The position numbers and the translations under genes are program-made. From Pseudomonadota bacterium (GTDB taxonomy: Bacteria; Myxococcota_A; Polyangia; Haliangiales; Haliangiaceae): DNA of 7,380 nt. The notes under the pieces are model-generated. The model made no database searches and was not told the origin of the DNA. It saw only the letters and a program-made list of their open reading frames with translations. Within the stretch, counting starts at the first letter, position 1; the number at the start of each line of letters is the position of its first letter. Below are positions 1 to 5,040 of this stretch, one piece after another. Where the stretch lies: NCBI GenBank assembly GCA_023430775.1, contig JAEYYY010000767.1, positions 1-7,380 of the forward strand, written 5' to 3'.

Positions 1-1585
1 CGCTTGCACGATCGGCGATCACCCAGGTTCGCCGGTGATCGTCGACCCACACGGGAGGCAAGACGTCGTGCGACGTGCTCGGGGTGAACGGCACACCGAC
101 TCCGAGCACGTCGACGACGCGTGGGAACAGCGCGGCCCAGGCATCGCGCTTCACCGTGCCTCCGGGATTGGCGAGCCCGCCGAGCGTCTGGCGCAGCCCG
201 TAGAGCCGCGGCAGGCGCTGCTTCAATTCGTCGGGGCGCAGCCCGAGCTCCGCTGCGGCGGCAACGAGATCGAGCTCCGCCTCGTACCGCACCGTCAGGG
301 CGGTGATCGGCTCGTCGGCCGGCGTGCTCGGCTTGGCACCGATCGCTGCGAGGGCGCGGGTGAATCGCGCGCGGTCCTCGTCGAACAACCGATTCATCAC
401 CGCCGCAGAGGGATGGAGGATTCGCACATGGTCGACCACGCCGCGCTCGAGCGTTGCATCGCGCAACTGATCCGCACGCGGGATGATGCCCGTCGCGTGA
501 CACCCCATGCACGATACCGCGTTCTCGACCGCGCGGTCCGGTCGCCGCGGATCGCTGACGATCGTCTGCGGCGCGCGATCGATCCGCTTCCCGTCGCGGT
601 CGACCAGCATGTACGCCTGCAGGCCGTTCGGTAGGTTGAAGATGATCTCGCCGCCGGCAGGCACGAAGTCGATCGGGTGCTCGAACACGTTCTCGCGGCC
701 GAGGTTCGAGCTGAAATCGTAGCTTCGCCAGTACGCTCCGAACCGCGTCGCGTGACGCTCGATGACGCGGTTGTTGACCGACACGCCGGAGCGATTGAAC
801 GCCGCGCGTGCGACCTCGGCGCTGCGGATATCCTGCGCGAGATCGATGCCGAGCCGGCGCGCCAGCTCGCGCTCGGTATCCGGCAAGCCGAGCAGCGTGT
901 GATAGAGCGGTGCGCGCGACGCGGTGGCGACGAACCAGTCGGCGCGAATCGCCTCGGGCACGCGGCCGCGGGCGACACCGTACGGATAGCTCGCGCGCAA
1001 CGCATCCCAGGTCGCCGCGCTCCAGCCGAGCTCGCCGAGATCGATCCGGAACAGCGTGCGCTCGCGATCGATCGCGATCAGCCGCGGCGGCGTCGCCGAC
1101 CAGGTCAGCGAACCGAGCAGGGTCGCGAGCGCGGTGCGATAGCGCTCGAGCTGCGCTTCCCCGGCATCGCCGAGGTGCGCGAGCGACAGCCACCGCGCGC
1201 TGGTCCCCGCCTTGCGGGCATCGGCCTCGAGCACGCGATCGATGTCGCGCCAGCTGCGATAGGTCGCGGCCGTCTGCATGCCGTCGATCCAGGCGCGCAG
1301 CACGGCGAGCTCCGCCGCGCTCGGCCGCGCCTTGACGTTGTCGGGTGGCATCTCGCCGGCGACGATGCGCTGCACGATCTGCGAGCGCGCGCTGTCGCCG
1401 GGCACCAGGTAGCCCTCCGTGACGAGGCGCTCGGCATCAGCGATGAAGCCGAGGTCGCCCTCGGCCTTCGCCTGGTGGCACTTCGCGCAGTACTTCTGGA
1501 GGACGCCGGCGCCGGTGATTGGAGGATCGTCGGCGCGCGCCGGCGAGCATGCCGCGACGGCAGCGATCAGGAGGACGGACCGCAT
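1..1585 (-). CDS. Di-heme c-type cytochrome, exported (3' part beyond the window)
   Basis: An open minus-strand frame runs 528 codons from ATG at 1585 to the left edge without a stop, so the C-terminus is missing. Residues 1-18 form a signal peptide. It could be lipoprotein type (VAAC, Cys13) or cleaved after ARA at 18. Residues 27-105 resemble the planctomycete-type cytochrome c (PSCyt1) domain: heme motif CAKCH at 33-37, a VPGD turn at 61-64, the likely axial Met79 in GEMPP, and the closing helix with RAWIDG. A second heme motif, CMGCH, lies at 359-363. It follows a block with WRSYDF (286-291) and NLPNGLQAY (317-325), which I recall from uncharacterised cytochromes of this type but cannot name. 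Both hemes imply a location outside the cytoplasm and a role in electron transfer; the substrate is unknown. No clear Shine-Dalgarno precedes the start, which was chosen for the signal peptide. The gene is divergent from the cytochrome gene at 1691. Confidence 0.88.
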   Translation of the reverse strand, partial: MRSVLLIAAVAACSPARADDPPITGAGVLQKYCAKCHQAKAEGDLGFIADAERLVTEGYLVPGDSARSQIVQRIVAGEMPPDNVKARPSAAELAVLRAWIDGMQTAATYRSWRDIDRVLEADARKAGTSARWLSLAHLGDAGEAQLERYRTALATLLGSLTWSATPPRLIAIDRERTLFRIDLGELGWSAATWDALRASYPYGVARGRVPEAIRADWFVATASRAPLYHTLLGLPDTERELARRLGIDLAQDIRSAEVARAAFNRSGVSVNNRVIERHATRFGAYWRSYDFSSNLGRENVFEHPIDFVPAGGEIIFNLPNGLQAYMLVDRDGKRIDRAPQTIVSDPRRPDRAVENAVSCMGCHATGIIPRADQLRDATLERGVVDHVRILHPSAAVMNRLFDEDRARFTRALAAIGAKPSTPADEPITALTVRYEAELDLVAAAAELGLRPDELKQRLPRLYGLRQTLGGLANPGGTVKRDAWAALFPRVVDVLGVGVPFTPSTSHDVLPPVWVDDHRRTWVIADRAS

Positions 1586-1690
1586 GGCGACGAGGATGCC
1601 TGACGGGCTCGCGATTGCCCGCCGGATCACGCGAGTGTCACGCGCCGCTGCCGTGGTTTCCTCGACCTTGCCGCGCTACGATTCCCGTCG
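1586..1690. promoter_or_regulatory. Divergent promoter region between two cytochrome genes
   Basis: This 105-bp gap separates two divergently transcribed heme-protein genes, so it should hold both promoters. On the plus strand, TACGAT at 1677-1682 is a possible -10 element (4 of 6 consensus bases) with no convincing -35. It would put the transcription start at about the GTG of the downstream gene. On the minus strand, GTGACA at 1641-1636 is a good -35-like hexamer (5 of 6), but the best -10 at 16-bp spacing, GGCAAT at 1619-1614, matches only 3 of 6. No operator palindrome stands out. The existence of promoters follows from gene orientation; the individual boxes are guesses. Confidence 0.4.
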
Positions 1691-3058
1691 GTGCGAGCAC
1701 TTTTGCTCATCGCTCTCGCGGCGTGCGGAACTGCCACGAAGGATCCGGGCGCCGGCAGTGGCACGGGCACCGGCAGCGCACCGGTTCCGGCGGTCGATCC
1801 GTGGCCCGCCGAGTGGACCGACGCCTGGGTCAACCAGGAGGGCAAGCGCTTCGTCGACAACGACGCATACCGCCGCGCCGCGCTCGAGAAGTCGCTCGTC
1901 AACCACGCCAACACCTACTCGCAGCAACGGCTGGGCGCCTACGGCCTCGTCGAGCGCGGCTGGGATGTCCTGCCGGTGTGGAACCCGCGCTCCGCGCCGG
2001 TCACCGCCGAGCTCGCCGCACAGCTCGAGCGCGGCGACATGCCGGACGTCGAGAGTCGCCCGCCGCTGTGGGATGGCAAGGTGCCGACCACGATCGCTGG
2101 CTGGGCGGCGCTCGGCAAGCGGGTGTTCTTCGAGTACCCGATGCGCTCCGAGGTGTTCATGGAGTGGGGCCTGATGAAGCGCGCGCTCGCCGACGAGGTC
2201 GGTGTCGAGCGCACGGCGGACGGCGCGATTCCCGGGCTCGTCGTGTTCGCCAACGTCGACGGCCGCACGCGCGTCGGCATCACCTGCGCGATCTGCCACA
2301 CCGCCGTCCGCGATGGCGAGCTCGTCATCGGCGCCGCGCGCCGCCGCTTCGATTACGGCAAGCTCCGCCTCGAGTTCTTCGCCGACACCAAGGCGTTCGT
2401 CGAGCCCGAGCTCGCGCGCCGCATGGCGACCTGGGGCCCCGGCCGCGCCGATGTCACCGAGGACAACGACGAGGATCCCGTGGCCATCCCGGACCTCTGG
2501 CACCTGCGCGACGAGCAGGTGCTGACGCAAGCCGGCACCATCGATCACTCGTCGCCGCTCGCGCTCGCGATCCGCCAGGACACGCAGCTCACGCACAGTA
2601 ACCACCAGCGCATCCGCCCACCGCGCGAGCTCGCCTGGGCGCTCGCGATCTACCTCTACACGTTGCGCCCACCGCCGCGCACCCCGCAGGCGTCGTTCGC
2701 GCAGCTCGCGCGCGGTGCTGGCCTGTTCGCCACCGGCTGCGCGAAGTGCCACGACAACGCCGCCTACGCCGGCCGTCCGATCGAGCATGTCCGCGTCGGC
2801 ACCGACCCTGCCCTCGCCACCGGCCAAGCGCGTGGCACCGGGCGCTACCGCGTCGCGCCGCTCGTCGATGTCGTCCACGCCGCCCCGTACCTCCACCACG
2901 GCGCCGTCCGCGATCTGAACGAGCTGCTCACCAAGCCGCGCCTCGCCGCCGACTTCGAGGGCCGGCTCGGTCGCGGCCCGATCCCCGGCCACACCTTCGG
3001 CACCGAGCTGTCCGACTCCGATCGCGCCGACCTGATCTCGTTCCTCGAGATCCTGTAA
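1691..3058 (+). CDS. Di-heme cytochrome c lipoprotein, CcP/MauG/RoxA-like
   Basis: This complete 455-aa gene starts with GTG and ends with TAA. The signal peptide ends in a lipobox (LAAC, Cys12), followed by a Gly/Ser/Thr/Pro linker (about 13-36), so the mature protein is probably a membrane-anchored lipoprotein outside the cytoplasm. Heme motifs are CAICH at 199-203 and CAKCH at 350-354. The 151-residue spacing is close to that of bacterial di-heme cytochrome c peroxidases. The long region before the first heme recalls the rubber oxygenase RoxA type. Other family-like features are WGPGRADV followed by IPDLWHLRD between the hemes, and APYLHHGAV near the C-terminus, which matches the APYxHxG motif of di-heme peroxidases. 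It may act as a peroxidase, oxidase or electron carrier; the substrate is not evident. The start was chosen because it gives an ideal signal peptide; there is no Shine-Dalgarno. It ends 8 bp from the convergent lipoprotein gene. Confidence 0.9.
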   Translation: MRALLLIALAACGTATKDPGAGSGTGTGSAPVPAVDPWPAEWTDAWVNQEGKRFVDNDAYRRAALEKSLVNHANTYSQQRLGAYGLVERGWDVLPVWNPRSAPVTAELAAQLERGDMPDVESRPPLWDGKVPTTIAGWAALGKRVFFEYPMRSEVFMEWGLMKRALADEVGVERTADGAIPGLVVFANVDGRTRVGITCAICHTAVRDGELVIGAARRRFDYGKLRLEFFADTKAFVEPELARRMATWGPGRADVTEDNDEDPVAIPDLWHLRDEQVLTQAGTIDHSSPLALAIRQDTQLTHSNHQRIRPPRELAWALAIYLYTLRPPPRTPQASFAQLARGAGLFATGCAKCHDNAAYAGRPIEHVRVGTDPALATGQARGTGRYRVAPLVDVVHAAPYLHHGAVRDLNELLTKPRLAADFEGRLGRGPIPGHTFGTELSDSDRADLISFLEIL

Positions 3059-3066
3059 GCGCGCCC

Positions 3067-3690
3067 TCAGCGCATGGTCACGACGTCGGGCTGCATGACG
3101 ACGGGTGCGACCGACTCCTTGTCGAGGGAGTGCTCGGTGTCGCCGACGGCCACCACGACGTGCAGGTGGTACTTCTTCGATTGCGCTTCCATCCGTCCGC
3201 CGAGCTTGCTCCAGTCCGGCGCCGCGAGCGCGTAGCTGGCCGACAGCGGCCTCGTCGCCTCGAGCTTCTCGTCCCACCTCTCGTAGCCGCTGCCGTTCCA
3301 TCGCATCGGCAGGCGCGGCGCCAGATCCTGGATGTACTTGCCCATGCCATCGAGCAGCTCGACCTTCTTGATCACGACCTTGGTGTCGCGATTCGCCGAG
3401 AACGAGATCTGCATCGAGGTCTGCGAGCAGCCGCGATAGAGGCTGGCGCTCTTGCAGTCGGCACCGGGCGGGCACATCGCCTCCGAAGCGGCGGCACCGG
3501 CGGCGACATCCTGATTGGCCTCGCGCTGGCGCTCCTTCGGATCCGGCGGCGGCTTCTTGGGCGGCGGCATGTAACCGTGGTCACCGCAGTCATCGGCGAG
3601 CACCACCGAGGCGAGCTCGACGGCGACCCCGCCCTTGTCGGACGTGCTGCCGCCGCATGCGGCGAGGGCCAGCAAGGCGAGCGCGCGCAT
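3067..3690 (-). CDS. Unrecognised lipoprotein, paralogue A (last of three)
   Basis: 207 aa, function unknown. The start ATG at 3690 gives a clear lipoprotein signal (LALAAC, Cys12). Next come a conserved segment VELASVVLADDC ending at Cys35, a Pro/Lys-rich spacer (about 41-53), a small loop with Cys73 and Cys79, and then the core domain from Cys88 (CSQTSMQ) to about 198. Core motifs shared with the two upstream paralogues are KKVELLD (108-114), GKYIQ (117-121), WDEKL (139-143), APDW (157-160) and the strand HLHVVV (175-180). The alternating hydrophobic pattern suggests an all-beta fold. A longer open frame to 4182 exists, but it crosses the neighbouring gene out of frame and would bury the signal peptide. 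The start overlaps the stop of paralogue B by one base (TGATG), so translation is probably coupled. It is the most diverged of the three; for instance it has LGGR where the others have LTNGR. Confidence 0.85.
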   Translation of the reverse strand: MRALALLALAACGGSTSDKGGVAVELASVVLADDCGDHGYMPPPKKPPPDPKERQREANQDVAAGAAASEAMCPPGADCKSASLYRGCSQTSMQISFSANRDTKVVIKKVELLDGMGKYIQDLAPRLPMRWNGSGYERWDEKLEATRPLSASYALAAPDWSKLGGRMEAQSKKYHLHVVVAVGDTEHSLDKESVAPVVMQPDVVTMR

Positions 3691-4298
3691 CAGGTCACCA
3701 CCATCGGCTCGATCCGGGCCGGCACGATCGCCGTCTTCTCGACGGTGCGATCGGCGCCACCGACGGTGACGACGACGCGCAGCTGGAACGAGTGCGACGT
3801 CGCATTCATCCGCCCGTTGGTCAGCTTGTTCCAGTCGGGCGAGCTCAGGTTGTAGCTCGCGCGCACCGCATCGCCGCCGAGCTTCTCGTTCCACTTCGCG
3901 TACGCACCGGCACTCGCCGACCACGCCATCGGCGTGCTCGCGGTCAGCACCTGCACGACCTTGCCCCTGGTATCGAGCAGCTCGACGCGCTTGATCTTGA
4001 CGTTGCTGCCCTTGAAGCCCGCGGCCGGCGTCAGCGTCAGCTGCATCGACGTCTGCTCGCAGTGCCGGCGCGGACTCCCGCATGGACCGGGCTCCGCACA
4101 CGAGCCACGCGCCACGCCTGGAGGCTTGGCGAAGCCACCATTCGGCGGCTGCACCACCGGAGGCGGCGTCGGGCTCGGACATTGATCGCCGAGCGTCACC
4201 GAGGCGAGCACGACCGACAGATCGTCGGGCGTCTTCGCTTCACTGGTCGCGCACGACGCGATCGCGATCAGAAACAGACACGGTGTGATGATGCGCAT
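3690..4298 (-). CDS. Unrecognised lipoprotein, paralogue B (middle of three)
   Basis: 202 aa, function unknown, same family as the genes on either side. The lipobox is IASC with Cys16. The conserved segment LSVVLASVTLGDQC ends at Cys40, and a Pro/Gly-rich spacer spans about 41-64. Cys67 and Cys73 form a small loop like that in paralogue A. The core domain starts at Cys80 (CEQTSMQ) and runs to the C-terminus, with KRVELLD (103-109), GKVVQ (112-116), WNEKL (136-140), SPDWNKLTNGR (153-163) and FQLRVVV (171-177). The ATG at 4298 is preceded by a very strong Shine-Dalgarno. The protein should be exported and lipid-anchored. Cys40 and Cys80 are conserved in all three proteins and could form a disulfide; that is an inference. 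Its TGA overlaps the ATG of paralogue A by one base. Confidence 0.88.
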   Translation of the reverse strand: MRIITPCLFLIAIASCATSEAKTPDDLSVVLASVTLGDQCPSPTPPPVVQPPNGGFAKPPGVARGSCAEPGPCGSPRRHCEQTSMQLTLTPAAGFKGSNVKIKRVELLDTRGKVVQVLTASTPMAWSASAGAYAKWNEKLGGDAVRASYNLSSPDWNKLTNGRMNATSHSFQLRVVVTVGGADRTVEKTAIVPARIEPMVVT

Positions 4299-4308
4299 CG
4301 CTCCTCCT
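4299..4308 (-). promoter_or_regulatory. Ribosome binding site of paralogue B, overlapping the upstream stop codon
   Basis: On the minus strand the upstream TGA (4310-4308) runs directly into a purine tract. AGGAGG occupies 4308-4303, four bases before the ATG at 4298. Ribosomes ending paralogue C would therefore finish on the binding site for paralogue B, which favours translational coupling and identifies 4298 as the true start. Confidence 0.8.
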
Positions 4309-4919
4309 CAGGTCGGCACCGGCGGCGGGAGCCGCGCGGCCGTGATCGCTTGCTTGGTGACGGTCTTGTTGTTGCCGCCGATCTCGACGACGACGCGGAC
4401 CTGGAACGTCTTGCCGTGCGCGTTCCACCGGCCGTTGGTCAGCCTGTTCCAGTCCGGCGCGCTGAGGTCGTACATCGAGCTGACACCCGCGCCGGCACCG
4501 ATCTTCTCGTCCCACGGCTGATACGACGTGGTGTCCTTCCACGCGCGCGGATTGCGAGCGGCGAGCGTCTGCAGGTACTTCCCCTTGTCGTCGAGCAGCT
4601 CGACCTTCTTGACCTTGACGCTGCCGGCGCGGAAGTCGGCGGGCGTCGAGATCTTGAGCTGCATCGTCGTCTGATCGCAGTGCGCGCGATAACCGGGCCT
4701 GACCTTCGCGGGGGTCGCCGGCTCCGAGATGTCGGCCGGCGCCGACGGCTTGGGCGCGACCTTCGGCGCAGGTGGCGGCGGTGGCGGCGCACAATCGTCG
4801 GCGAGCGTCACCGCTCCGATCTCGACGGTCAGGCCACCTGCAGGCGGAGGCTTGGCAAAGTTATCGGCCACGCTCTCGGCACAGCCGGCGAGCGCGAGTA
4901 GCCACAACGCAGATCTCAT
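4308..4919 (-). CDS. Unrecognised lipoprotein, paralogue C (first of three)
   Basis: 203 aa, function unknown, first gene of the triplet. The lipobox is LAGC with Cys13. The segment LTVEIGAVTLADDC ends at Cys43 and is followed directly by a run of six prolines after one Ala, within a Pro/Ala/Lys spacer (44-75). The core begins at Cys81 (CDQTTMQ) and has KKVELLD (104-110), GKYLQ (113-117), WDEKI (136-140), APDWNRLTNGR (154-164) and FQVRVVV (172-178). Unlike A and B it lacks the extra Cys pair in the spacer. An in-frame ATG 16 codons upstream (4967) was rejected: it has no Shine-Dalgarno and would put charged and Gly/Pro residues before the signal peptide. The ATG at 4919 has GGGAGG at 4929-4924. 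The protein is expected to be exported and lipid-anchored. It lies 121 bp downstream of the acetate kinase fusion on the same strand, so it may have its own promoter or receive read-through. Confidence 0.87.
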   Translation of the reverse strand: MRSALWLLALAGCAESVADNFAKPPPAGGLTVEIGAVTLADDCAPPPPPPAPKVAPKPSAPADISEPATPAKVRPGYRAHCDQTTMQLKISTPADFRAGSVKVKKVELLDDKGKYLQTLAARNPRAWKDTTSYQPWDEKIGAGAGVSSMYDLSAPDWNRLTNGRWNAHGKTFQVRVVVEIGGNNKTVTKQAITAARLPPPVPT

Positions 4920-4939
4920 GCGACCTCCCACGATGGGAG
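4920..4939 (-). promoter_or_regulatory. Ribosome binding site inside a small hairpin, upstream of paralogue C
   Basis: A perfect inverted repeat, CTCCCA and TGGGAG around a 3-base loop, spans 4939-4925 on the minus strand. Five of the six bases of the Shine-Dalgarno GGGAGG (4929-4924) lie in its 3' arm, four bases before the ATG. If the hairpin forms in the mRNA, it would cover the ribosome binding site of the first gene of the lipoprotein set. The repeat and the site are seen directly; any regulatory effect is inferred. Confidence 0.5.
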
Positions 4940-5040
4940 ATCCTATCTCAGACGGAAATTTCTTCATGGGCAGCGTCGAGTAGAAACGCGCCCTCCGCCC
5001 CGCCGGTCTAGGCCGTAACTTCCGCTCAGGATCTGCCGAC
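4940..5040 (-). promoter_or_regulatory. Gap between ackA-pduL and the lipoprotein genes
   Basis: This stretch has no gene. It may hold the promoter of the lipoprotein triplet. The part at 4952-4966 is AT-richer than its surroundings, and TAGGAT at 4945-4940 could be a -10 element (4 of 6), but no -35 box sits at the right distance. A near-palindrome, CGGTCT/AGGCCG (5004-5015, one mismatch per arm), is operator-like but short. No hairpin with a U-tract was found, so no intrinsic terminator is visible after the fusion gene. Confidence 0.25.

Noticed and set aside
1061..1082. Clustered CGATCG / GCGATC words as a possible repeat family
   Set aside because: They occur throughout the window inside coding sequence, as expected from codons for Ile, Asp and Arg in GC-rich DNA, with no regular spacing.
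35..1603. Plus-strand open frames of 199 and 308 codons
   Set aside because: They are opposite a minus-strand gene with a signal peptide and two CxxCH motifs, and they are rich in Arg, Ala and Glu without any domain.
1676..3475. 599-codon minus-strand open frame
   Set aside because: It is antisense to the di-heme lipoprotein gene and overlaps paralogue A in another frame. It shows no recognisable motif or export signal.
3691..4182. N-terminal extension of paralogue A (a 371-codon frame)
   Set aside because: The added part reads through paralogue B out of frame and would place the lipoprotein signal in the middle of the protein. The start at 3690 fits the paralogues.
4920..4967. Upstream ATG for paralogue C
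   Set aside because: It has no Shine-Dalgarno and would put 16 non-hydrophobic residues before an otherwise ideal signal peptide. The ATG at 4919 has GGGAGG at a short but usable distance.
5004..5015. Near-palindrome as a repressor operator
   Set aside because: It is only 12 bases long with one mismatch per arm. Such repeats are frequent by chance in GC-rich DNA, so it is noted only in the description of the gap.
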